Source: Planctomycetia bacterium
GTDB taxonomy: Bacteria > Planctomycetota > Planctomycetia > Gemmatales > Gemmataceae
Assembly (NCBI GenBank): GCA_022616395.1
Contig: JAKEEV010001217.1
Location: 1-6,033 of the forward strand
Length of the DNA: 6,033 bases
Reading direction: 5' to 3'
The position numbers and the translations under genes were made by a program. Of the stretch, positions 1-4,820 are shown piece after piece (within the stretch, counting starts at the first letter, position 1; each line of letters begins with the position of its first letter). Below the pieces are notes generated by a model. The model did not search any database. It was given only the letters and a program-made list of their open reading frames with translations, and had not been told where the DNA came from.

Positions 1-64
1 GGCTGAGGTGGGCTGAAAACACCATGCCCTCTCCCCTCTCCCAACTCGAAACTACTGTCACTGT

Positions 65-93
65 CGCGGCTCATTACTCTTCAACGAGCCGCG
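65..93. repeat. Perfect stem-loop just behind truB (possible terminator or dispersed palindrome)
   Basis: CGCGGCTC at 65-72 is the exact reverse complement of GAGCCGCG at 86-93, giving an 8-bp GC-rich stem with a 13-base loop. A second small hairpin follows at 95-108 (CCGC, loop AAGGGA, GCGG). Both lie within about 50 bases of the truB stop codon (116-118, minus strand), so truB transcripts would run through them. No T-rich tract follows the stem in the truB direction, so a classical intrinsic terminator is not shown. The hairpins could be a transcript end-protecting structure or copies of a genome-wide palindromic repeat. Confidence 0.4.
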
Positions 94-115
94 ACCGCAA
101 GGGAGCGGGATTACC

Positions 116-1003
116 TCACCCATCGGGATTCGCGAACACGGTCACTGGGCGGAGCAACCCCGACCCACTGTCCTCGCCAACCGCGAACAGTTTCATGCCC
201 GGTGCCATCACTGCAACGGTGATCCAACCACCGTGATGACCGGAACGTGGCGGAACTCGAATCTCCTGACCGTGGAACAACCGCCGCGCTTCCTCCAGTT
301 CCAAGAACACACGCGGCATTCCGGTCGCGGCCGTTGCAAGCGGCTGGAGTTTCGCCTTCGCTTCCTCCGGTGTCACGTCCAGCCCGATGCCCTGCTCTGC
401 CGTGAATGGTCCCACCTTCGTGCGCCGGAGTGTTTGCACCAAACCGCCGCAGCCGAGCATGTCGCCGAGATCGCGTGCGATGGAGCGGATGTAGGTTCCC
501 TTCCCACAATCGACTTCAACGTCAAGGAAAGGCCATTCGTAAGCCAGCACGCGGATCGCGTCAATCATCACCACGCGAGCGTCAAGTTTCGGCCCCTTCC
601 CCTGGCGCACCAGTTCGTAAGCGCGCACTCCGTTCAACTTCAATGCAGAGACCGCGGGCGGAACCTGCTCCACACTTCCGATGAACGACTTGAGTGCTGA
701 GTCGATTTGTTCGCGTGTCGGAGCGGTCGCGTTCGGCGTTTCGGTAATCGTTCCGTCGGCGTCGTCAGTGGTGCTGGTCGCTCCGAGACGAAAACGCGAG
801 GCGTAGCTCTTCCCCATCGCCTGAACGTAGTCCGCGAGGCGCGTTGCCTGACCTACGCACACGACGAGCACGCCCGTTGCGAGTGGGTCGAGCGTGCCGG
901 TGTGCCCGATCTTCGTCTTGCGCGGAAACCAACGCTGCACGCGATTCACAACGTCACGCGAAGTCATGCCCGAAGGCTTGTCGATAACGAGAAGACCGTT
1001 CAT
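116..1003 (-). CDS. truB: tRNA pseudouridine(55) synthase TruB
   Basis: TruB converts uridine 55 in the T-loop of most tRNAs to pseudouridine in the cytoplasm. The 295-residue product has the usual bacterial length and all main family blocks in order: an N-terminal GLLVIDKPSGMTS segment (3-15), the catalytic block GHTGTLDPLATG (33-44) with nucleophile Asp39, the KSYASRFRLG block (65-74) with the stacking Tyr67, QVPPAVSALKLNGVRAY (113-129), and CGKGTYIRS (166-174), followed by LRRTKVGPF (192-200). The residue between PPA and SA is Val, where many homologues have Tyr or Phe; a few lineages carry Val. The start is supported by AGGA at 1010-1013, six bases before the ATG, and by the family-typical MNGLLVIDKP beginning. 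The upstream gene on the same strand is the acetyltransferase, but the 115-base gap is filled with palindromes, so co-transcription is uncertain. Identification is near certain. Confidence 0.97.
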   Translation of the reverse strand: MNGLLVIDKPSGMTSRDVVNRVQRWFPRKTKIGHTGTLDPLATGVLVVCVGQATRLADYVQAMGKSYASRFRLGATSTTDDADGTITETPNATAPTREQIDSALKSFIGSVEQVPPAVSALKLNGVRAYELVRQGKGPKLDARVVMIDAIRVLAYEWPFLDVEVDCGKGTYIRSIARDLGDMLGCGGLVQTLRRTKVGPFTAEQGIGLDVTPEEAKAKLQPLATAATGMPRVFLELEEARRLFHGQEIRVPPRSGHHGGWITVAVMAPGMKLFAVGEDSGSGLLRPVTVFANPDG

Positions 1004-1022
1004 GGTTTATCCTGCTCGGTAA

Positions 1023-1084
1023 TGTGGTCCGCACACGCCGTGTGCGGTGTATTTCAGAACCGCTCGCGGAGCGAGCGGACCACA
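1023..1084. repeat. REPIN-like element: two palindromes framed by a 10-bp inverted repeat
   Basis: TGTGGTCCGC at 1023-1032 is repeated exactly in inverted orientation at 1075-1084. Inside the frame sit two 19-base hairpins. The first, at 1029-1047, is CCGCACACG, one base, CGTGTGCGG. The second, at 1060-1078, is CCGCTCGC, loop GGA, GCGAGCGG. A 12-base AT-richer spacer (1048-1059) separates them. Two hairpins in mirrored orientation joined by a short spacer is the architecture of REP doublets (REPINs), which are non-autonomous repeats mobilised by RAYT (TnpA-REP) transposases. No RAYT gene is in the window. The element ends about 20 bases before the truB ATG, just upstream of its ribosome-binding site, so it would sit in the truB leader. 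The REPIN assignment is an inference from architecture only. Confidence 0.6.
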
Positions 1085-1089
1085 CTCAA

Positions 1090-1117
1090 GAACCTCACGC
1101 GGAGCGTGAGGGCTACA
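1090..1117. repeat. Third palindrome, diverged direct copy of the 1057-1084 hairpin
   Basis: A perfect hairpin at 1093-1111 has the form CCTCACGC, loop GGA, GCGTGAGG. The 28 bases 1090-1117 align without gaps to 1057-1084 at 22 of 28 positions, sharing the leading GAACC, the central CGCGGAGCG and the trailing ACA. Four of the six differences fall in the stem and form two compensated base pairs (G-C to T-A and T-A to A-T). It lies two bases beyond the acetyltransferase stop codon, so it could also act at the 3' end of that transcript, although no T-tract follows. Confidence 0.6.
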
Positions 1118-1118
1118 A

Positions 1119-1556
1119 TCAGGCATTCGGATTATCGCCCGTGATGATGGACACCGTTACAATGTCTCGACGTTCGCGCCCGCCCACGCGATTCCAGAAC
1201 GCCAATCCCGCCGCGTTGTCCGCCTTCACCCACAGGTTGATCTTTTCGATGCCCTCTAACTTGAGCACTGCTGCACAGCGCTCAACCAGAAGGCGGCCCA
1301 ATCCCTGCTTGCGGAAGGCTTCCGCGACCGCGACATGATGCAGATACCCACGGCGACCATCATGACCCGCGAGGCTTACGCCAATCACCTCGCCCACCTC
1401 ATTCAGAGCCACGAAACTCGTTCCTGGATTGCGTCGAAGATAGCGCGCAAGCGCCGGCGGGCTGTCCGCCTCGCGCAAACCAATTCCCGGTAGCTCTTGC
1501 CAGAGCGCAAGCGCTGAGGGTATGTCTTCTTCAACCATCGGGCGAATCGTGAACAT
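1119..1556 (-). CDS. GNAT-family N-acetyltransferase (YpeA-like)
   Basis: This predicted enzyme of 145 residues would transfer an acetyl group from acetyl-CoA to an amine; the substrate cannot be read from the sequence. The GNAT fold is visible throughout. The N-terminal MFTIRPMVEEDIPSALALW is strand 1 and helix 1, and VIGVSLAGHDGRRGYLHHVAV (58-77) is the central hairpin. The acetyl-CoA pyrophosphate loop RKQGLG is at 82-87, and the NLWVKADN...AFWNRVGG region (107-126) forms the C-terminal part of the fold. The GHDGRRG segment resembles the small YpeA-type acetyltransferases, so that subgroup is suggested. The ATG is preceded by AGGG (1565-1568) at an eight-base spacing, which supports the start. 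The gene is divergent from the lipid-kinase gene, with 23 bases between the starts, so its promoter must overlap that gene's 5' coding region. It is followed by the palindrome cluster before truB. Confidence 0.88.
   Translation of the reverse strand: MFTIRPMVEEDIPSALALWQELPGIGLREADSPPALARYLRRNPGTSFVALNEVGEVIGVSLAGHDGRRGYLHHVAVAEAFRKQGLGRLLVERCAAVLKLEGIEKINLWVKADNAAGLAFWNRVGGRERRDIVTVSIITGDNPNA
1497..1526 (+). promoter_or_regulatory. Candidate promoter for the lipid-kinase gene, inside the acetyltransferase gene
   Basis: TTGCCA (1497-1502) matches the -35 consensus at five of six positions. It is followed after 18 bases by TATGTC (1521-1526), a poor -10 box. It lies 50-80 bases before the start at 1580 and inside the opposite-strand acetyltransferase coding sequence, where the promoter has to be if the gene has one nearby. 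The support is weak. Confidence 0.25.
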
Positions 1557-1579
1557 TGTCGGAACCCTGCGAGACGCGA

Positions 1580-2506
1580 ATGAACACTACCTGTGTGATT
1601 TACAACCCCGCGGCCGGTCGCGGAAGAGCGGAACAACTGCTCAAGGAAGTTCCGGCGACGATTGCGACCGGAATCGAACTGCGCCCGACCACATGTGAAG
1701 GTCACGCGGTCGAACTGGGACGCATCGCGAGCGAGGAAGGCTTCGCGAAGGTCGTAGCCGCCGGTGGTGATGGCACGATTCACGAAGTCGCCAACGGAGT
1801 GCTTCAAAGTGAACGTAGGGATGTGGTCTTCTCCGCATGGCCGATTGGTTCCGCCAATGACTTTGCCTATTCGCTCGGCCTCATCGAGTGGTGGAAGAAC
1901 CGCGAAAAGAATCTGCCCACGGAAATACTTGAAGTCGATGTCGGGCACGTTCGAGCGCCTGGACGCGAGCGGTTCTTCGTCGATGCTCTCGGAGTTGGCT
2001 TCAATGGCATGGTCACAATTGAAGCTCGGAAGACAAAGTGGTTAAAGGGAATGCCGCTTTATGCCTGGGCCTTCCTCAAGGCGATGGTCAAGCACTTCGC
2101 GACACCCACAATGACCATCCGCTTCGATGACCGCGTCGTGACAACACCAACACTGGCGCTCTCGATACTCAACGGCCAACGCGAAGGAAACTTCCCCCTG
2201 CGCCCGAATGCCTCACTCACCGATGGGCAATTCGACTACGTCCACGCAACACGATTGACGCGCTGGCATCTGATCCGCTACTTGCCCGCGATGGTTCGGG
2301 GAAAGTTGCCAGAGAAGCACAAGCTGCTGACGCTTGGCCGCGTCCAGCGCGTTGAAGTGCGGAGCGAAGCACCGTTGTGCGTTCACGCCGACGGTGAGTT
2401 TGTCTGCGTCCCGGAAGATGGAGTGAAGGAGGTCGCGGTGGAAGTGCTTCCCAAACGGTTGAAGGTCGAGGTGTATCCCCCCGCGATGTACGGAGGGAGA
2501 AAGTAA
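1580..2506 (+). CDS. Diacylglycerol/sphingosine kinase catalytic-domain protein (YegS/DagK-like lipid kinase)
   Basis: Members of this family phosphorylate a lipid hydroxyl (diacylglycerol, phosphatidylglycerol, sphingoid base or undecaprenol) with ATP at the inner membrane face; the substrate here is unknown. The 308-residue protein has the normal length. It shows the N-terminal nucleotide loop YNPAAGRG (8-15), the signature GGDGT (62-66) followed by IHEVANG, PIGSANDFA (88-96), the FFVDALGVGFNG strand-turn (132-143), the LTDGQFD segment (213-219) and the late DGE motif (271-273). Where most relatives read P(L/I)GTGNDFAR, this one has SAN and Tyr after DFA. The ATG at 1580 is chosen because MNTTCVIYNP begins directly at the first strand, as in the family. 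A TTG at 1556 is in frame but adds eight non-conserved residues. The ribosome-binding site is weak (GAG, 1571-1573). There is no signal peptide or clear membrane helix. The gene ends two bases before a strong terminator, so it is probably monocistronic. Confidence 0.9.
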   Translation: MNTTCVIYNPAAGRGRAEQLLKEVPATIATGIELRPTTCEGHAVELGRIASEEGFAKVVAAGGDGTIHEVANGVLQSERRDVVFSAWPIGSANDFAYSLGLIEWWKNREKNLPTEILEVDVGHVRAPGRERFFVDALGVGFNGMVTIEARKTKWLKGMPLYAWAFLKAMVKHFATPTMTIRFDDRVVTTPTLALSILNGQREGNFPLRPNASLTDGQFDYVHATRLTRWHLIRYLPAMVRGKLPEKHKLLTLGRVQRVEVRSEAPLCVHADGEFVCVPEDGVKEVAVEVLPKRLKVEVYPPAMYGGRK

Positions 2507-2507
2507 A

Positions 2508-2535
2508 GAAGCCCACTCGCAAACGAGTGGGCTTC
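2508..2535. terminator. Bidirectional intrinsic terminator between convergent genes
   Basis: GAAGCCCACTCG (2508-2519) pairs perfectly with CGAGTGGGCTTC (2524-2535) around a CAAA loop, giving a 12-bp stem. In the minus direction it is followed by TTTACTTTC, a good U-rich tail. In the plus direction a weaker GCTTGTTGG follows. It starts one base after the lipid-kinase stop codon and lies 22 bases beyond the stop of the ArsR-type gene, so it can serve both convergent transcripts. Confidence 0.88.
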
Positions 2536-2557
2536 GCTTGTTGGTCGGCGTCCACAA

Positions 2558-2869
2558 TCAGTTATGCGGAATCTCGATCCGGCACCAGCCGAGGTCGAGG
2601 TAAGTGGCCTTGTTATTGTCACTGTGGAAGACTTTCGGGTGCAGAGAGTACACCACAAAGCGTCCGTCCTTCACGTCTTCAACCAATCCCGCGGTGCGAA
2701 GCACACCCAGATGGTGAGAAACATTCACGATCTCAACGTTCAGCGCCTGAGCGAGCTGAGTCACGTTCATCGACCGAGTTCGGAGGCATTCAATAATCCG
2801 AATACGATTCGGTTCGGCGAGCGCCTGCAGCATCTTGGCGCACTCGGCCGCTTGTTTTTGGTCAGTCAT
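2558..2869 (-). CDS. ArsR/SmtB-family winged-helix transcriptional regulator
   Basis: This small DNA-binding regulator of 103 residues would probably act as a dimeric repressor. The ArsR fold is clear: the N-terminal helix ends in MLQALAEPNRIRIIECLR (13-30), the helix-turn-helix spans about NVTQLAQALNVEIVNVSHHLGVLRTAGLV (35-63), with the recognition helix near 46-59, and the wing is DVKDGRFVVYSL (65-76). The classic metal-binding ELCVCDL box of arsenic or cadmium sensors is absent; the equivalent stretch reads SMNVTQLA. The three cysteines (10, 28, 96) are scattered, so metal sensing by the known alpha-3 site is unlikely. The last 20 or so residues (LDLGWCRIEIPHN) are an extra short tail. The ATG is preceded by AGGA (2877-2880), six bases beyond ACTT. 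Target genes are unknown; it may regulate itself or the neighbouring rhomboid operon on the same strand. Confidence 0.92.
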   Translation of the reverse strand: MTDQKQAAECAKMLQALAEPNRIRIIECLRTRSMNVTQLAQALNVEIVNVSHHLGVLRTAGLVEDVKDGRFVVYSLHPKVFHSDNNKATYLDLGWCRIEIPHN

Positions 2870-2894
2870 AAGTGGATCCTATGGGGTGGAGAGT

Positions 2895-2919
2895 GGTGGC
2901 AATTCGAGCGTCAGCCACC
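2895..2919. promoter_or_regulatory. Possible operator of the ArsR-type regulator
   Basis: GGTGGC (2895-2900) and GCCACC (2914-2919) form an inverted repeat with 13 bases between the half-sites, about 25 bases upstream of the regulator's start codon. ArsR-family proteins usually bind dyads near their own promoters. The half-sites are short and GC-rich, so chance is a real alternative. Confidence 0.22.
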
Positions 2920-3086
2920 TTTGTCGTCCTTCTGGTCGAAATTTGTGTGTTTTTGGGCCGAAAACCGCGAACCCACGGCGCAAATACCAGACACCAATTT
3001 CGCCCGGAAGGAGGAGGAGACTCGTGCGGAACTGGAAGCCCTAACAGAAGATGGGCCACACCCCGCAGAGTTATTCAATCATCATA

Positions 3087-3114
3087 TTTATACGCGGCAC
3101 ACCTCACAAGACAA
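3087..3114 (-). promoter_or_regulatory. Candidate sigma70-like promoter upstream of the ArsR-type gene
   Basis: On the minus strand TTGTCT (3109-3114, four of six to the -35 consensus) is followed after 16 bases by TATAAA (3087-3092, five of six to -10) in the only AT-rich patch of the gap. Transcription would start near 3080 and leave a leader of about 210 bases before the ArsR-type gene. This is a motif match only. Confidence 0.3.
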
Positions 3115-3225
3115 GGCCGCTTGCTAATTCTTTTTTGCGAACAGGCGAATTACGCCAACCACCAAAAATGCCCAACGGAAGGACGAGCGGCAGGAGACCA
3201 AGCAAAGAGGATACCGGCGCGTCTG

Positions 3226-3444
3226 TTAGCCCTTACGCCCACACCACGGAGCGCCACAGGGAGGTCCGTCACCCCGACAATTCGTCGGCGTTTCCGCCAC
3301 ACGCCCCGGCGCGGGCAAACCAATCAACTGATCGAGTTCCGTGCTCTCGCACTTCGGACAGACCACCGCCGTGGCCGTCTTGCGCGAAACGAGCACCTCA
3401 AAAGTATGTTCGCACTTCCGACACAAGTATTCATAAAGGGGCAT
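3226..3444 (-). CDS. FmdB-family small zinc-ribbon protein
   Basis: This 72-residue protein starts with the family hallmark MPLYEYLCRKCEHTFEVL. Two CxxC knuckles (Cys8-Cys11 and Cys29-Cys32) should bind one zinc ion. After a linker (LDQLIGLPAPGR) come three more cysteines (56, 63, 68) in CRGDGPPCGAPWCGRKG, where typical FmdB proteins have a glycine- and cysteine-rich end. The family is named as putative regulators, but its actual role is unknown; DNA, RNA or protein contact are all possible. The ATG is preceded by GGAG (3451-3454) with six bases between. Only 12 bases separate it from the rhomboid stop codon, so the two are almost surely co-transcribed, rhomboid first. Confidence 0.9.
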   Translation of the reverse strand: MPLYEYLCRKCEHTFEVLVSRKTATAVVCPKCESTELDQLIGLPAPGRVAETPTNCRGDGPPCGAPWCGRKG

Positions 3445-3456
3445 CGATGGCTCCAG

Positions 3457-4368
3457 CTATTTCCTGCGCTTCTTGTAGACTTCGCTTGCCTTGAGGAGAA
3501 TCGCGCGCTCTTCAGGTGTCAGGCTCTCCTGACCGTATTTCGACACTTTCGCCAGCACAGCGTCGAGTTTTGCTTCGAGTTGCTCGTCGGCGGCTTCGGT
3601 GGGTCGCGAGGCGGCCTCAACCGGTGCGCCAACCGGTTCTGGTTCCTCTTCTTCCTCTTCCACCGGGGGAGGAGTAACTCTCAACTTTGGGCGCACGCGG
3701 GTCTTCGTGCCGCGTGTAAAGAGCCTGCTAAACTGCCAGCCAGTTTGGAAATAGACCAAGCCAAACAGCAACCCGGCGAGGTGAACCACAAAGGCAGTCT
3801 TCGAGTCTGGGCGTCCCCCAAACGCTCCCATGAGATCCAGAGCCGCGAAGAGTACGACCATCAACCAGATCGGCATCGGGATCACGAAGAACAGCAAGAC
3901 TTTCTGGCGAGGAAAGTGAAACGCATACACCACAAGGATGGCCATCACGGCTCCGCTTGCTCCAACCGCGCGCGTGAGTGCCACCAGCTCGACGACCTGA
4001 AGCCCCAAGTACGCGACGTTCGCGAAGAGTCCGGCAATCAGGTAGAGCAGCACGAACTCGCGTGAGCCGTAGACCTCTTCCAACCCCCGACCAACGAAGT
4101 ACAGCACGAGCATGTTGACCGCGAGGTGCCACAGGTCCGCGTGCAAGAAAATCGGTGTGAACAACCGCCAGATCTCACCCTGCATGATGAGTTTGGGATC
4201 GTAGATCCCAATTACGGTGAGAGGCCCACGCAACGGCGCGCCAGTAATGCACTGACCGAGGAACACTCCGCAGGTGATGGCGATGAGCCACACCGTCGCG
4301 CCTTGCTGGCCAACTCGGTCCAGAAAGCTCGGGCCTTCGCGATAATAGTCCCGATCCTGGATGCCCAT
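3457..4368 (-). CDS. Rhomboid-family intramembrane serine protease with conserved C-terminal tail
   Basis: Rhomboids cleave membrane proteins inside or near their transmembrane segments. The 303-residue protein begins MGIQDRDYYRE, an N-terminal motif common in bacterial rhomboids, and has about six hydrophobic helices between residues 23 and 210. Catalytic features are all present: WR at 67-68, HLAVN (His81, Asn85, oxyanion side), GASG (136-139) with nucleophile Ser138, and the base His196 in HLAGLLFG. After the membrane core comes an acidic, proline-rich linker (VEEEEEEPEP, 236-245) and a soluble helical tail, LDAVLAKVSKYGQESLTPEERAILLKAS, resembling the SLTPEER-type domain (DUF6576-like) at rhomboid C-termini. 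An in-frame start at 4581 is rejected because the extra 71 residues are encoded by a repeat and overlap the tRNA promoter. The gene is first in an operon with the FmdB-type gene. Substrates are unknown. Confidence 0.93.
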   Translation of the reverse strand: MGIQDRDYYREGPSFLDRVGQQGATVWLIAITCGVFLGQCITGAPLRGPLTVIGIYDPKLIMQGEIWRLFTPIFLHADLWHLAVNMLVLYFVGRGLEEVYGSREFVLLYLIAGLFANVAYLGLQVVELVALTRAVGASGAVMAILVVYAFHFPRQKVLLFFVIPMPIWLMVVLFAALDLMGAFGGRPDSKTAFVVHLAGLLFGLVYFQTGWQFSRLFTRGTKTRVRPKLRVTPPPVEEEEEEPEPVGAPVEAASRPTEAADEQLEAKLDAVLAKVSKYGQESLTPEERAILLKASEVYKKRRK

Positions 4369-4460
4369 ATCCGCCCCCGCTCCGCATCCCCACCAACCCT
4401 CATGCAGATACTTTACCAGACGCCCCACCGAAGGGGAATGAACTGTCGCGCAACACGATG

Positions 4461-4547
4461 GTTCCCAGTTCCAAGATCGGAGTTCCAAGTTGAAGATAGA
4501 AGACAGATCGCTTGGCACTTCAAACTTGGAACTGTGGAACTGGGAAC
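4461..4547. repeat. Long imperfect inverted repeat built of GGAAC heptamers
   Basis: GTTCCCAGTTCCA (4461-4473) pairs perfectly with TGGAACTGGGAAC (4535-4547). After an internal loop, AGTTCCAAGT (4481-4490) pairs with ACTTGGAACT (4524-4533). After a one-base bulge, TGAAG (4491-4495) pairs with CTTCA (4518-4522). This gives 28 base pairs around a 22-base loop. The right arm consists of near-tandem units (TTGGAAC, TGTGGAAC, TGGGAAC, TGGGAAC at 4526-4554). It lies between the rhomboid start and the tRNA promoter and encodes nothing recognisable. It could be a small mobile repeat or a structured leader of the rhomboid operon. Confidence 0.65.
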
Positions 4548-4564
4548 TGGGAACTCCCGGCCAC

Positions 4565-4593
4565 TTGACAGGCTCTTTCAACCAGCTTACAAA
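4565..4593 (+). promoter_or_regulatory. Sigma70-like promoter of the tRNA-Glu gene
   Basis: A perfect -35 box TTGACA (4565-4570) is followed by a 17-base spacer and TACAAA (4588-4593, four of six to the -10 consensus). The predicted start near 4600 is just before the tRNA 5' end at 4604, as expected for a stable RNA gene with a very short leader. Confidence 0.75.
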
Positions 4594-4603
4594 AGTGAAG
4601 TGC

Positions 4604-4676
4604 GGCCCTATCGTCTAGCGGCCTAGGACGTGGCCCTCTCAAGGCCAAAACTCGGGTTCAAATCCCGATAGGGTCA
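4604..4676 (+). tRNA. trnE: tRNA-Glu, anticodon CUC
   Basis: The full cloverleaf can be drawn. The acceptor stem is GGCCCTA (4604-4610) with TAGGGTC (4669-4675), including one G-U pair. The D stem is GTC/GAC (4613-4615 and 4627-4629). The anticodon stem is TGGCC/GGCCA (4631-4635 and 4643-4647) with loop CTCTCAA, placing anticodon CTC at 4638-4640. The T arm is TCGGG, TTCAAAT, CCCGA (4652-4668). The discriminator is A4676. The genome continues CCT, so the CCA end is not encoded and must be added by tRNA nucleotidyltransferase. It reads GAG codons. It stands alone with its own promoter and terminator. Confidence 0.97.
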
Positions 4677-4678
4677 CC

Positions 4679-4709
4679 TGCCCGCGAAGTTCGCGGGCAT
4701 TCTTATTAT
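4679..4709 (+). terminator. Intrinsic terminator of the tRNA-Glu gene
   Basis: TGCCCGCG (4679-4686) pairs with CGCGGGCA (4692-4699) across the loop AAGTT and is followed by the T-rich tail TTCTTATTAT (4700-4709). It begins three bases after the tRNA discriminator, so the precursor would have a very short 3' trailer plus the hairpin. Confidence 0.88.
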
Positions 4710-4742
4710 CTTCACGAAATCCGCCCAAAACTCGCGTCGCTC

Positions 4743-4793
4743 TCATCCCAATTCCACAGAATTAAAAGCTGTTCCAGCAAGATCTTGGGATGA
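4743..4793. repeat. 9-bp inverted repeat upstream of the DHH gene promoter
   Basis: TCATCCCAA (4743-4751) and TTGGGATGA (4785-4793) are exact reverse complements 33 bases apart, in the gap between the tRNA terminator and the DHH gene's candidate promoter. No T-tract follows. It may be a regulator-binding dyad, a remnant of a repeat, or chance. Confidence 0.35.
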
Positions 4794-4820
4794 CTGCTCT
4801 CCGCCCGGGATGTTCCACGC

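Larger units (their letters stand above)
2870..3225. other. Gap of about 356 bases without a convincing gene
   Basis: Neither strand shows a reading frame with recognisable protein features. The stretch holds a possible operator (2895-2919), a purine-rich run near 3008-3020, an AT-rich patch around 3070-3095 with a minus-strand promoter candidate, and a T-run at 3131-3136 with only a weak 5-bp stem before it. No clear terminator was found behind the zinc-ribbon gene, so readthrough from the rhomboid operon into the ArsR-type gene is possible. Confidence 0.6.

Noticed and set aside
233..700. Plus-strand frame of 155 codons inside truB
   Set aside because: It is antisense to a textbook TruB sequence and has no recognisable protein features.
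1023..1117. CRISPR array
   Set aside because: The three palindromes are irregularly spaced, differ in sequence, and have no uniform spacers; they are hairpin repeats.
1556..1579. TTG start for the lipid kinase
   Set aside because: It adds eight residues (MSEPCETR) before the family-typical first strand, and no ribosome-binding site was seen for it.
2862..3059. Small minus-strand frame with GTG start upstream of the ArsR-type gene
   Set aside because: The Pro/Arg/Thr-rich translation without any domain, overlap with the regulator's start and lack of a ribosome-binding site argue against a gene.
3094..3136. Plus-strand terminator formed by GCGGC/GCCGC and the T-run
   Set aside because: The stem is only 5 bp with a 17-base loop, a gap separates it from the T-run, and no plus-strand gene ends nearby.
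2872..4065. Open frame of 397 codons on the plus strand
   Set aside because: It runs antisense across the ArsR upstream gap, the zinc-ribbon gene and most of the rhomboid gene. Its translation is rich in Arg, His and Gln without domain features, while the opposite strand encodes clear family motifs. It is a GC-driven shadow frame.
4369..4581. 71-residue N-terminal extension of the rhomboid protein
   Set aside because: The extension is encoded by the inverted repeat and overlaps the tRNA promoter, has no conserved features, and MGIQDRDYYR at 4368 is a typical rhomboid beginning.
4604..4676. tRNA-Glu as an attachment site of an integrated element
   Set aside because: No repeat of the tRNA 3' end and no integrase gene are seen in the window; the tRNA has an intact promoter and terminator.
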